Shown in pieces: positions 50,881 through 59,830 of a DNA stretch of 64,000 nt. The stretch is from JAAZBA01 sp964461815. GTDB taxonomy: Bacteria; Bacillota; Clostridia; Oscillospirales; QAMX01. The stretch covers positions 62,001 to 126,000 of the forward strand of contig CAYWVF010000003.1 in NCBI GenBank assembly GCA_964461815.1, in the 5' to 3' direction. The first letter of the stretch is position 1; every line of letters begins with the position of its first letter. Both the position numbers and the translations under genes were made by a program. The notes below the pieces were generated by a model. The model made no database searches and was not told where the DNA came from. It was given only the letters and a program-made list of their open reading frames with translations.

Positions 50881-50909
50881 TTGCGAAAAAAACGCTGATA
50901 TGATATTAT
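50881..50909 (+). promoter_or_regulatory. Predicted promoter of the ACT-hom-glyA-ridA run
   Basis: TTGCGA (50881-50886), 17-nt spacer ending TGA, TATTAT (50904-50909). Confidence 0.55.
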
Positions 50910-50937
50910 TGTATTTGCTACAAACACATTTGTTCGT

Positions 50938-50972
50938 GGCAGGTGGATATATTTACAGGCAGGTGGATATAT
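50938..50972 (+). repeat. Duplicated ribosome-binding region before the ACT gene
   Basis: GGCAGGTGGATATAT occurs twice (50938-50952 and 50958-50972), 20 bp apart. The second copy holds the ribosome site and the first bases of the ATG; the first has no start codon. It looks like a recent short tandem duplication. Confidence 0.8.
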
Positions 50973-51414
50973 GGCAGAAAGCATGAAATATTATGTGGTG
51001 TCAGACATAGCGATGCCCGATGTTTTGAAGAAGACCGTGGAGGCAAAACGACTATTGGCATCAGGTGAGGCACGTAATGTAAACGAAGCGATAGAAAAAG
51101 TGGGAATAAGCAGGAGTGCGTTTTACAAATATCGTGAGCTGGTATCTCCGCTGATAGATGCTGCAATAGATAAAATAGTTACATTACAGGCGACGCTTTA
51201 TGATGCGGCAGGTGTTTTGTCTGGGCTTTTGAATCTTTTGGCTGAGTTCCATGTTAATATATTGACTATAAATCAGACGATACCGGTAAATGGATGTGCG
51301 ACGATAACGATATCTATAAGGACCGGTAATATGAATGGCGATGTAGAAACGTTGATCTTGAAAGCATGTGAACTAAAAGGTGTTCAGAAAATCGAAGTTT
51401 TAGCAAGTGAATAA
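50971..51414 (+). CDS. ACT-domain protein, PheB/UPF0735 type
   Basis: 147 residues. N-terminal helix-turn-helix-like segment (NEAIEKVGISRSAFYKYRELV, about 40-60) followed by an ACT domain (about 70-145: AGVLSGLLNLLAEFHVNILTINQTIPVNGCATITISI). UPF0735 genes often sit beside hom, as here. It probably senses an amino acid and regulates the threonine/methionine branch. The last codons overlap the possible early starts of hom. Confidence 0.85.
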   Translation: MAESMKYYVVSDIAMPDVLKKTVEAKRLLASGEARNVNEAIEKVGISRSAFYKYRELVSPLIDAAIDKIVTLQATLYDAAGVLSGLLNLLAEFHVNILTINQTIPVNGCATITISIRTGNMNGDVETLILKACELKGVQKIEVLASE

Positions 51415-51433
51415 ATTTATGGGGGTAAAAAAA

Positions 51434-52654
51434 TTGGTTAGTGTAGCAATACTTGGATTTGGAGTTGTCGGCTCCGGAGTGGCTGAGGTTATAGATAAGA
51501 ATGCAAAGACGATATCCGATAAAGCAAAGAATGATATCGCAGTGAAGTATATACTTGATGTACGTGATTTCCCGGATAGTCCGTACAGTGATAAGATCAT
51601 ACACGATTTTTCAATAATAGAGAATGATCCGGAAGTTAAAATCGTAGTAGAAACTATTGGCGGCAAGACTGTAGCGTATGACTTTACAAAGAGAGCACTT
51701 CTTGCAGGAAAAAATGTTGTAACGTCGAACAAAGAGCTCGTTGCAGAGCATGGCGTTGAGCTTATAAAGATAGCCAGAGAACGTAATCTTAACTACCTGT
51801 TTGAGGCAAGTGTCGGTGGCGGAATACCGATAATCAGACCTCTCACACAGTGCTTGTCGGCAAATAATCTTAATGAAATATGTGGTATATTAAACGGAAC
51901 TACTAACTATATTCTCACGAAAATGATAAAAGACAGAGTTTCGTTTGCGGACGCTCTCAGTGAAGCTCAGCAGAAGGGATATGCCGAAAAGGATCCGACA
52001 GCCGATATTGAAGGCTTTGATGCATGCCGTAAAATTTGTATACTTGCGGATCTCGCATATGGTAAGCATATTTCACCGTCACAGGTCAAAACGGAGGGTA
52101 TTACAAAGATATCTCTCAGAGACGTAGAATGTGCCAAAGCGTATGATTGTGTGATAAAGCTTATAGGAAGAGTTGTAAAGAAGAATGATGACCAGATAAA
52201 TATTCTTGTGGCACCTCATCTTGTTCCGAACGAATCACCGTTGTCAAATGTTGAGGATGTATTTAATGGAATAATGGTAGATGGTGATGCTATAGGTAAT
52301 GTCATGTTCTATGGAAGAGGCGCAGGTAAGCTTCCTACGGCAAGTGCGGTAGTTGCTGATGTTATCGATGTAGTTAAGCACTTTGATGCACGCAAATATA
52401 TCGGTTGGGACGATGCGGTTGACGGTTTTGTAGCTGACTCGGATGAGATGGAATATAAATTTATGGTAAGAGTTTCCGGATCGTGTAAGCAGGACGTCGA
52501 GAAGCTGTTCCCGGGTGCTGAAATGTTGTCAAAGCCGGATGATGAAGACTGTGCATTTGTAACGGCATGTGAAAAAACAAAGGATATTTATTGTAAGCTT
52601 GACAAGCTCAAAGATACAGGTTATAATATATTGTCGGCGATCAGAATTTTATAA
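51434..52654 (+). CDS. hom: Homoserine dehydrogenase
   Basis: Reduces aspartate semialdehyde to homoserine. About 406 residues from TTG 51434, selected since GGGGGT is 7 nt upstream and the protein then begins MVSVAILGFGVVGSGV, the normal N-terminus; in-frame GTG 51407 and ATG 51419 are less likely. NAD(P) motif GFGVVGSG, catalytic region GTTNYILTKM and AEKDPTADIEG, with a short ACT-like C-terminal region (about 335-406). Follows the ACT gene closely and precedes glyA by 28 nt. Confidence 0.93.
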   Translation: MVSVAILGFGVVGSGVAEVIDKNAKTISDKAKNDIAVKYILDVRDFPDSPYSDKIIHDFSIIENDPEVKIVVETIGGKTVAYDFTKRALLAGKNVVTSNKELVAEHGVELIKIARERNLNYLFEASVGGGIPIIRPLTQCLSANNLNEICGILNGTTNYILTKMIKDRVSFADALSEAQQKGYAEKDPTADIEGFDACRKICILADLAYGKHISPSQVKTEGITKISLRDVECAKAYDCVIKLIGRVVKKNDDQINILVAPHLVPNESPLSNVEDVFNGIMVDGDAIGNVMFYGRGAGKLPTASAVVADVIDVVKHFDARKYIGWDDAVDGFVADSDEMEYKFMVRVSGSCKQDVEKLFPGAEMLSKPDDEDCAFVTACEKTKDIYCKLDKLKDTGYNILSAIRIL

Positions 52655-52682
52655 AGATTACAATAAAGATTGGAGAATATAT

Positions 52683-53924
52683 ATGGTTAGAGACATAATT
52701 GATTTTATTGAGAAGTCGGATGCCGAGGTTGGTTGTGCGATACGTAAAGAATTTGATCGTCAATGTAGAAATGTCGAGCTTATAGCATCGGAAAATGTTG
52801 TATCCGAAGCGGTTATGGCTGCAATGGCAACAGTTCTTACGAACAAATATGCAGAGGGATATCCCGGAAAACGCTACTACGGCGGATGTGAATGCGTTGA
52901 CATAGTTGAAAAGCTTGCAATAGATCGTGCAAAAGAACTCTTTGGTGCAGATCATGCGAATGTACAGCCGCATTCCGGCGCACAGGCTAATGCTGCGGTA
53001 TACTATGCATTTGTTAAGCCGGGCGATACTGTTATGGGTATGAATCTTGCACACGGCGGACATCTTACACACGGAAGCCCTGTAAATATTTCAGGCTCCT
53101 ACTATAATATTGTACCATATAGCCTTGATCCGGTAACAGATAGAATCAATTATGATACACTGTATGATCTTGCACAGGAGCACAAGCCGAAGATGATCAT
53201 TGCAGGTGCATCTGCATATCCGAGAAAAATCGAATTCGATAAATTCGCTGAGATCGCAAAGAGCGTAGGCGCTATTCTTATGGTCGATATGGCACATATT
53301 GCAGGTCTTGTAGCTGCCGGACTCCATCAGAGCCCTGTTCCGTATGCAGATGTTGTTACGACAACAACACATAAGACACTCAGAGGACCGCGCGGAGGTA
53401 TGATACTCTGTAAGGCTGAGCATGCGAAGAAAATAGACAAGGCAGTTTTCCCGGGAAATCAGGGTGGTCCGCTGATGCATGTTATTGCTTCTAAGGCTGT
53501 ATGTCTTGGTGAAGCACTTAAGCCTGAATTTAAAGTATATCAGCAGCAGATCGTAAAGAATGCGTCAAGACTTGCTGACGGACTTATCAAAAACGGTTTT
53601 GATCTGGTAACAGGCGGTACAGATAACCATCTTATGCTTGTTGATCTTCGTAACTTTAATATAACGGGTAAGGATATGCAGAATAAGCTTGATGAAGTTT
53701 ATATTACTGTAAATAAGAATGCTATTCCGAATGATCCTCAGAAGCCGGCGTATACAAGCGGTATTCGTGTAGGCACACCTGCCGCAACAGCAAGAGGCTT
53801 TAAGGAAGAAGAAATGGATGTACTTGCAGATCTCATGTACCTTACAGCAACTGATTTTGATAACAAAGCAGATTACATCCGAGAGAGAGTTACAGAGCTT
53901 TGTACAAAGTATCCTCTTTATTAA
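52683..53924 (+). CDS. glyA: Serine hydroxymethyltransferase
   Basis: PLP enzyme interconverting serine and glycine, a source of one-carbon units. 413 residues from ATG 52683 (TTGGAGAA upstream; longer in-frame starts read back into hom). Lys231 in TTTTHKTLRGPRGG binds PLP; YPGKRYYGGCE, PHSGAQANAAVY and VDMAHIAGLVAAG are standard blocks. Likely transcribed with hom. Confidence 0.97.
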   Translation: MVRDIIDFIEKSDAEVGCAIRKEFDRQCRNVELIASENVVSEAVMAAMATVLTNKYAEGYPGKRYYGGCECVDIVEKLAIDRAKELFGADHANVQPHSGAQANAAVYYAFVKPGDTVMGMNLAHGGHLTHGSPVNISGSYYNIVPYSLDPVTDRINYDTLYDLAQEHKPKMIIAGASAYPRKIEFDKFAEIAKSVGAILMVDMAHIAGLVAAGLHQSPVPYADVVTTTTHKTLRGPRGGMILCKAEHAKKIDKAVFPGNQGGPLMHVIASKAVCLGEALKPEFKVYQQQIVKNASRLADGLIKNGFDLVTGGTDNHLMLVDLRNFNITGKDMQNKLDEVYITVNKNAIPNDPQKPAYTSGIRVGTPAATARGFKEEEMDVLADLMYLTATDFDNKADYIRERVTELCTKYPLY

Positions 53925-53948
53925 TACTATTTGAAAGGAAATATACCT

Positions 53949-54335
53949 ATGAAAAGCAAGGCAATTGCCACATCGGAAGCACCGAAAGCTATAGGACCAT
54001 ATTCACAGGCTGTTCAGGCCGGCGATTTCCTGTTTGTATCCGGACAGATACCGCTTGATCCCGCAACCGGAATGATCGTTGAAGGTGGAATAGAAGAACA
54101 GGCACACAGAGTGTTTAAGAATCTTTATGCTATACTTGAAGAAGCAGGACTTGATTTTTCCGCAGTTGTAAAGTCTACAGTTCTTCTCGCAGATATTAAT
54201 GACTTTGTAAAGGTAAATGAGATATATGCATCATATATCAATGCCGATCCTCTTCCTGCACGTGCTGCATTTCAGGTTGCAAAGCTTCCGAAAAATGCAT
54301 TGTTGGAAATTGAACTTATTGCGTATAATGGTTGA
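53949..54335 (+). CDS. ridA: RidA family enamine/imine deaminase
   Basis: 128 residues from ATG 53949 (GAAAGGAA upstream). Contains GPYSQAVQAG, FLFVSGQIPLDP, and the signature ARAAFQVAKLPKNALLEIELIA with the arginine that binds 2-imino acids. It clears the reactive enamine formed by PLP enzymes such as threonine dehydratase (ilvA at 39.4 kb). 24 nt downstream of glyA. Confidence 0.95.
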   Translation: MKSKAIATSEAPKAIGPYSQAVQAGDFLFVSGQIPLDPATGMIVEGGIEEQAHRVFKNLYAILEEAGLDFSAVVKSTVLLADINDFVKVNEIYASYINADPLPARAAFQVAKLPKNALLEIELIAYNG

Positions 54336-54396
54336 TCTCCATCAAACATGAGCTGTTTTACAAAAAACGGCAGACAATAGAATTTGCTTTAAATTT

Positions 54397-54429
54397 GACC
54401 GCACCGTGTGAGAGCACGGTGTGGTCTTT
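54397..54429 (+). terminator. Terminator of the hom-glyA-ridA run
   Basis: 12-bp stem with one G-U pair (54397-54408 with 54415-54426), 6-nt loop, then TTTG. Confidence 0.78.
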
Positions 54430-54475
54430 GTCGTAAAACAATGTTGATATTGCATACAAAATAGTAAATTTTGAG

Positions 54476-54504
54476 TTGACGTAATGATAAAAAAAGTGTA
54501 CAAT
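54476..54504 (+). promoter_or_regulatory. Promoter of nagA-uppP
   Basis: TTGACG (54476-54481), 17-nt spacer, TACAAT (54499-54504). Confidence 0.7.
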
Positions 54505-54558
54505 TAAGTATAATAGATATTGTATAGGCAATATAATTTATTGAAGGAGCTTTTCGAG

Positions 54559-55743
54559 ATGAGCAAAATAGCTATAAAAAACGGAAGAATACTTACGCCT
54601 TATAGATTACTTGATAATTGTCAGCTTCTTATTAAAGATGGGAAGATACAGGATATCGTATCGTCAGATCTGATCACAGAAGATTATGAGACGATAGATG
54701 CACAGAATATGTATGTTTCCCCGGGATTCATTGATCTCCATACACACGGTGCAGGAGATGCGGATTTCCTTGACGGAACACTTGAAAGCTTTTTGATCGC
54801 AGCTGAGATGCATGCAAAGTACGGTACAACAACACTTTATCCTACAGCTACGACAGGCGCCTATGAGACAACTAGAAAAATGTTCGAGTACTTCAAGGAA
54901 GCAAAAAAAATAAATAAAAAGGGTGCTAAGCTTGAAGGCTTGCATATGGAGGGTCCGTATTTTTCACCTGAACAGAAGGGTGCTCAGGATCCCAGATATC
55001 TTAAGAATCCGGATCCGAAAGAGTATCTTGAATTTCTTTCACTTACAGATGATATAAAGCGTTGGAGCATAGCACCTGAATTAAACGGTGCGCTTGAAAT
55101 GGGCAGAGAGCTTGTAAAACGCGGAATACTTGCATCTATTGCCCATACTGATGCACTATTTGAGGATGTTGAGGTCGCATTCGAGAATGGATTTACGCAT
55201 ATGACTCACTTTTATTCAGGTATGTCAACAGTGAGGAGAATAAATGCTTATCGTTATGCCGGCGTTATTGAAGCGGGATATACGATGGATGAAATGACGC
55301 TTGAAATTATTGCTGACGGAAAACATCTTCCGGCAAGCTTACTGAAGATGATCTATAAGCTTAAGGGTCCGGGAAAGATCGCTCTTATAACAGACTCTGT
55401 TCGCGCAGCGGGTATGCCTTATGGCGAAAGTGTTATCGGAAATCGTGAAAGCGGTTTGAAGATCATTGTTGAAGATAATGTGGCGAAGCTTCCTGACAGA
55501 AGTGCGTTTGCCGGCAGCGTTGCCACAGCTGACAGACTTGTCAGAAATATGATAAATATGGCTGACGTGCCGCTGATAGATGCCGTAAGAATGATGACCT
55601 CCACACCGGCTAAAATCATGCATATCGATAATAAAAAGGGTCTTATTGTACCTGATAAAGATGCAGATATCGTTATATTTGATTCAAATATAAATGTAAA
55701 AACGACAATAGTTGAAGGCAATACGGTGTATAATACACTGTAG
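54559..55743 (+). CDS. nagA: N-acetylglucosamine-6-phosphate deacetylase
   Basis: Amidohydrolase of 394 residues from ATG 54559 (AAGGAG 10 nt upstream). Metal site DLHTHGAGDADF (His-x-His), LEGLHMEGPYFSPEQKGAQD, the IAHTDALFEDVEVA segment (His) and ALITDSVRAAGMP (catalytic Asp). It makes glucosamine-6-P for NagB. The deaminase is not adjacent (5.8 kb). Followed after 25 nt by uppP. Confidence 0.94.
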   Translation: MSKIAIKNGRILTPYRLLDNCQLLIKDGKIQDIVSSDLITEDYETIDAQNMYVSPGFIDLHTHGAGDADFLDGTLESFLIAAEMHAKYGTTTLYPTATTGAYETTRKMFEYFKEAKKINKKGAKLEGLHMEGPYFSPEQKGAQDPRYLKNPDPKEYLEFLSLTDDIKRWSIAPELNGALEMGRELVKRGILASIAHTDALFEDVEVAFENGFTHMTHFYSGMSTVRRINAYRYAGVIEAGYTMDEMTLEIIADGKHLPASLLKMIYKLKGPGKIALITDSVRAAGMPYGESVIGNRESGLKIIVEDNVAKLPDRSAFAGSVATADRLVRNMINMADVPLIDAVRMMTSTPAKIMHIDNKKGLIVPDKDADIVIFDSNINVKTTIVEGNTVYNTL

Positions 55744-55768
55744 TATATAACTTGCTTGGAGGTTTAGT

Positions 55769-56599
55769 ATGTCTGTATGGCTTGCTGCACTTATGGGTCT
55801 TGTACAGGGATTGACGGAGTTCCTACCGGTTTCAAGCTCCGGGCATCTGGTACTTATACAATCTTTGTTAGCTACTGATGTAGAGAATAACTACATACTG
55901 TTTGACGTTCTTCTCCATTTAGGTACACTTGTTTCCGTTTTTATCTGCTATTGGCAGGATATAAAGGAGCTGATCGTTGAATTCTTTAGCCTTATACGAG
56001 ATATTGCAAACGGTAAGCCAAATATAAACAAAAATCCGACTAGGCGAATGATTATAATGCTTTTGATTGCAACAGCACCAATGGTAACCGTACCATTGTT
56101 TAATGACTATATCGAATCGACATTTACATCAACATTGTTTGTTGGGTTTATGCTGATTATAACAGCTGTACTTCTCGTTTGGGCTGATATCTCGGAGAGA
56201 AAAAGAAAGAATGCCTCGAATGCCTCGTGGCTTGATGCGCTCATAGTCGGTATTGCACAGCTTGTAGCCGTAGTTCCGGGCATTTCACGCTCGGGAAGCG
56301 CCATATCTTCCGGCATGGTAAGAGGCTTTGACAGACAGTTTGCGGTCAAATTTTCATTTTTGATGTCGATACCTGTAATAATCGGTGCAAATATCTTTTC
56401 TATTGCCGATGCAGCAAAAGAAAGCTTTGATATAAGCATGCTGCTGCCTTATACTGTAGGAATTATAGTTGCAATGATATCGGGGATAGCAGCTATCCGT
56501 TTTGTAAAAAATCTTGCGAGAAAGTGTAATTTTAAGCCTTTTGCGATATACTGCTCAGCAGTAGGACTCATTATTGTTATTCTGAGCTTGATATTCTAA
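55769..56599 (+). CDS. uppP: Undecaprenyl-diphosphate phosphatase
   Basis: 276 residues, about eight membrane helices (BacA family). Catalytic regions GLVQGLTEFLPVSSSGHLVL near the N-terminus and AVVPGISRSGSAISSGMVRG. Recycles undecaprenyl carrier for peptidoglycan synthesis and gives bacitracin resistance. GGAGG precedes the ATG. The ftsK gene starts 21 nt later. Confidence 0.96.
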   Translation: MSVWLAALMGLVQGLTEFLPVSSSGHLVLIQSLLATDVENNYILFDVLLHLGTLVSVFICYWQDIKELIVEFFSLIRDIANGKPNINKNPTRRMIIMLLIATAPMVTVPLFNDYIESTFTSTLFVGFMLIITAVLLVWADISERKRKNASNASWLDALIVGIAQLVAVVPGISRSGSAISSGMVRGFDRQFAVKFSFLMSIPVIIGANIFSIADAAKESFDISMLLPYTVGIIVAMISGIAAIRFVKNLARKCNFKPFAIYCSAVGLIIVILSLIF

Positions 56600-56620
56600 G
56601 ATATATGAAAGTGGTAAAAC

Positions 56621-59299
56621 ATGGCGACACAAAAGAGTATGAACGGCAAAAACACAAAAGCCAAAATGTCAACAAAATCTAATACAAGGAAAACGGCTGT
56701 AAAGCAGACAGGGAAAGCAGCGAAGAGTAAGAAGAAAGTAGGGAAGACCGTAAAGAAAAAGTCTCAAAGACGAGAGATATGGGTCGTAGGTACTTTCTTT
56801 GCAGCATTCATTCTAATGCTTGCAATATTCGGTGTAGATGGACTTCTGCTTGATGCTATCCGTTCACTTATACGTGGACTGTTTGGCGCAGGGTCTTATA
56901 TTATGCCGTTTGCTTTTTTAACAGCATGCATAATAATACTGTTTGCACGTGGAAAACCTGTAGCATACAAGCTTTTCTGGGTGTTTTCCATACCTGTATT
57001 GATAGGAATACTTGAGCAAGCATTATTCTGTAATATAGATTTTTACAGTAATTACGTCGGAAATCTGTACAAAACAGGTGCAGAGCTTAAGTCAGGTGGT
57101 GTTATTTCTGGCGGTATATCAATGCTGCTTACCGCTATGCTTTCGGAAGTCGGAACGATCATAATAACATCGGTATTTCTTATATATGCTATATTGGCAT
57201 TGTGCAACATCAAGCTTACAAATATATTTGATTTTATACTTAATTTCAAAGATGAGTTTGAGGAGAAGAGATTAGCTCAAATAGACGAGGAGTATGACGA
57301 ATATGATGATTATGAGGAATACGATGAGCCGATAGAAGAATATATACCACCGGCACCGAAAATCACTAAAAAGAGGGAAATACCGTCTTCTGAAAAACAG
57401 AAAAAGTGTAAAATGACAGATATTCCTCTGGATGCTGTACCCCCAATGAGAAAAGAAACGTTCAAAAAAGAGATAGCCATGGAGGTTGAATCTTCCGATG
57501 ATGTTGATTCCGGATCTGAGAGTGAGTATAGCAGTACAGACATGGTGTCGGAAGAAATTGAAAACCGAATCGAACAGAGTATAGATGATATAAATAAGTA
57601 TACTCAAAAGATTGAACACGAAAAAACAGATCTGCCGTTTGAGCCGGATGATGATTTCAAAGAAGCCCCATTGCTCGACGAAGAAAACGAAGAGTACATA
57701 TATGAACCGCAGGATATATCCTCAGCTCAGGTATCACTTGAGCCGGATTCTGCTGCTGCGAATGTAACTGTAGTTGATACGCACCAGGTTAAAGAAGAAA
57801 CGACAGATGAGATAAAGTCGGTTCAATCAGAAGCAGAGAACGAAAAGGAATACATATTCCCTCCGATATCACTGTTGAATGAAGACCAGACAAATCATTC
57901 TGATGATGCAACGGAAGAATTGAGAGGGCGTTCTCAGAAGCTCAGTGATACTCTTTCAAGCTTCGGCGTTGAGGCTCAAATTATCAATGTAATAAGAGGC
58001 CCGTCTGTAACAAGATATGAGTTACTTCTTGCAAGAGGTGTAAAGCTGACGCGCCTTACAGCACTGCAAAATGATATCGCACTTGCTCTCGGTGCATCCA
58101 GTGTACGTATAGCTGCAATACCGGATAAATCGGCAGTAGGTATAGAAGTACCGAATAAAGTAGTGCAGACGGTATATCTCAAGGATGTGCTTACATCAAA
58201 GGCTATGGCTGATGCGAAGAGTAAGATAGCTTTTGCTATAGGCAAAGATATTACAGGCTCGTGTATAGTAGGTGACATAGGCAAAATGCCACACATGCTT
58301 ATAGCAGGTACAACAGGCTCAGGCAAATCTGTATGTATAAATTCAATAATTGTAAGTATTCTTTACAGAGCAACGCCTGATGAAGTGCGATTTATCATGA
58401 TAGATCCCAAGATGGTAGAACTTGGAAATTACAATGGTATACCGCATTTGCTGATACCGGTGGTTACCGATTATAAAAAAGCATCGGGAGCTCTGAATTG
58501 GGCAGTTGTTGAAATGGAACGCAGATATAAGCTGATGTTCGAATGTAATGTGAGAGATCTTGCAGCATACAATAATGCAATGAAAAAGCTTGGTAATCCT
58601 ACATTACCGCAGATCGTGATAATAATTGATGAGCTTGCAGACTTGATGATGGTTGCAGCTAAGGAAGTTGAAGAATCAATATGCCGTATAGCGCAAAAAG
58701 CACGTGCAGCCGGAATGCATCTTATCATAGCAACGCAGCGACCGTCTGCGGATGTGCTCACAGGTCTGATGAAATCCAATATACCATCACGTATAGCTTT
58801 TGCTGTTGCATCTCAAGTAGAGTCAAGGATCATACTTGATACGGGCGGTGCTGATAAGCTTATCGGTCGAGGAGATATGCTGTATGCACCTATAGGTCAG
58901 GAAAAACCTCTTCGTGTTCAAGGCTGCTTTTTGAGCGGTGATGAGGTGGAATCTATAACAGATTTTATAAAGCAAAGCTCGACAGCAGATTATTCTCCGG
59001 AAATATTAGAACATATTGAGCGAAAAGCAAGCGACAGTGAGCATGGCGGAGACAGAGATAGCGACGAGGATAGTGACGAGCTTCTCAACGATGCTATTGA
59101 TGTAGTGTTGCAAACAGGTCAGGCATCATCATCGGTATTGCAGCGAAAGCTGAAGATCGGGTACGCGCGTGCTGCAAGAATTATAGACCAAATTGAGGAT
59201 AGAGGTATTATCGGACCTTTAGATAGTTCTAAGAACCGTCAAATATTGATATCTAAGGCGGATTGGCAGGAAATGAAAGCTCGAAGAGAGAATTATTAG
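56621..59299 (+). CDS. ftsK: DNA translocase FtsK/SpoIIIE
   Basis: 892 residues. Very basic N-terminal tail (1-48), four membrane helices (about 52-200), a long acidic linker (about 215-425: runs of Glu/Asp), then the RecA-type motor with Walker A GTTGSGKS (near residue 566), IIDELADLMMVA (Walker B) and ATQRPSADVLTG, and a C-terminal gamma winged helix (about 820-885) that reads KOPS/SRS sites. Moves chromosomal DNA through the septum at division or into the forespore. The weak GAAAGTGG ribosome site makes ATG 56621 likely but not certain. Confidence 0.94.
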   Translation: MATQKSMNGKNTKAKMSTKSNTRKTAVKQTGKAAKSKKKVGKTVKKKSQRREIWVVGTFFAAFILMLAIFGVDGLLLDAIRSLIRGLFGAGSYIMPFAFLTACIIILFARGKPVAYKLFWVFSIPVLIGILEQALFCNIDFYSNYVGNLYKTGAELKSGGVISGGISMLLTAMLSEVGTIIITSVFLIYAILALCNIKLTNIFDFILNFKDEFEEKRLAQIDEEYDEYDDYEEYDEPIEEYIPPAPKITKKREIPSSEKQKKCKMTDIPLDAVPPMRKETFKKEIAMEVESSDDVDSGSESEYSSTDMVSEEIENRIEQSIDDINKYTQKIEHEKTDLPFEPDDDFKEAPLLDEENEEYIYEPQDISSAQVSLEPDSAAANVTVVDTHQVKEETTDEIKSVQSEAENEKEYIFPPISLLNEDQTNHSDDATEELRGRSQKLSDTLSSFGVEAQIINVIRGPSVTRYELLLARGVKLTRLTALQNDIALALGASSVRIAAIPDKSAVGIEVPNKVVQTVYLKDVLTSKAMADAKSKIAFAIGKDITGSCIVGDIGKMPHMLIAGTTGSGKSVCINSIIVSILYRATPDEVRFIMIDPKMVELGNYNGIPHLLIPVVTDYKKASGALNWAVVEMERRYKLMFECNVRDLAAYNNAMKKLGNPTLPQIVIIIDELADLMMVAAKEVEESICRIAQKARAAGMHLIIATQRPSADVLTGLMKSNIPSRIAFAVASQVESRIILDTGGADKLIGRGDMLYAPIGQEKPLRVQGCFLSGDEVESITDFIKQSSTADYSPEILEHIERKASDSEHGGDRDSDEDSDELLNDAIDVVLQTGQASSSVLQRKLKIGYARAARIIDQIEDRGIIGPLDSSKNRQILISKADWQEMKARRENY

Positions 59300-59323
59300 A
59301 AAAGACACGTTGGAGGAACATGA

Positions 59324-59830
59324 ATGCATAAGTTTATCGAAATTTTACCATCTGAGATCGTTGAAAATCCTTTCAAATTAATAGGAAAAAAGTGGCTTCT
59401 TCTTACGTCAGGAAGCAGAGAAGCATACAACACAATGACAGCAAGTTGGGGACAAGTAGGAGTGTTGTGGAATAAAAATGTTGCGACTGCATATGTTCGT
59501 CCTCAACGATATACATTCGAATTTATGGAATCTAATGATTATTACTCGATGTCGTTCTTTAGCGAAGAATATCGCGGCGCCTTGAAGATATGCGGTACAA
59601 CGTCTGGAAGAGATACAGACAAGGCAAAGCTTGCAGGACTTACTCCGATATTTGAAAATGGATATACATATTTTGATGAAGCTGCACTTGTGTTAGTGTG
59701 CAAGAAGCTATATGTACAAGATATAGCTCCGGAGTGCTTCTTAGATAAAGAAATCGATAGTAAAAACTACAATAATGATTATCACCGTCAATATATAGGT
59801 GAAATAACAAAGGTATTACTGGGTAGATGA
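59324..59830 (+). CDS. Flavin reductase-like FMN-binding protein
   Basis: 168 residues of the flavin-reductase-like split-barrel family: NTMTASWGQVGVLWNK (flavin contact strand), YVRPQRYTFEFM and DYYSMSFFSEEYRGAL. Likely an NAD(P)H-dependent FMN protein with unknown partner. GTTGGAGG precedes the ATG. The 3' end overlaps the ygiQ start as ATGA. Confidence 0.88.
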   Translation: MHKFIEILPSEIVENPFKLIGKKWLLLTSGSREAYNTMTASWGQVGVLWNKNVATAYVRPQRYTFEFMESNDYYSMSFFSEEYRGALKICGTTSGRDTDKAKLAGLTPIFENGYTYFDEAALVLVCKKLYVQDIAPECFLDKEIDSKNYNNDYHRQYIGEITKVLLGR

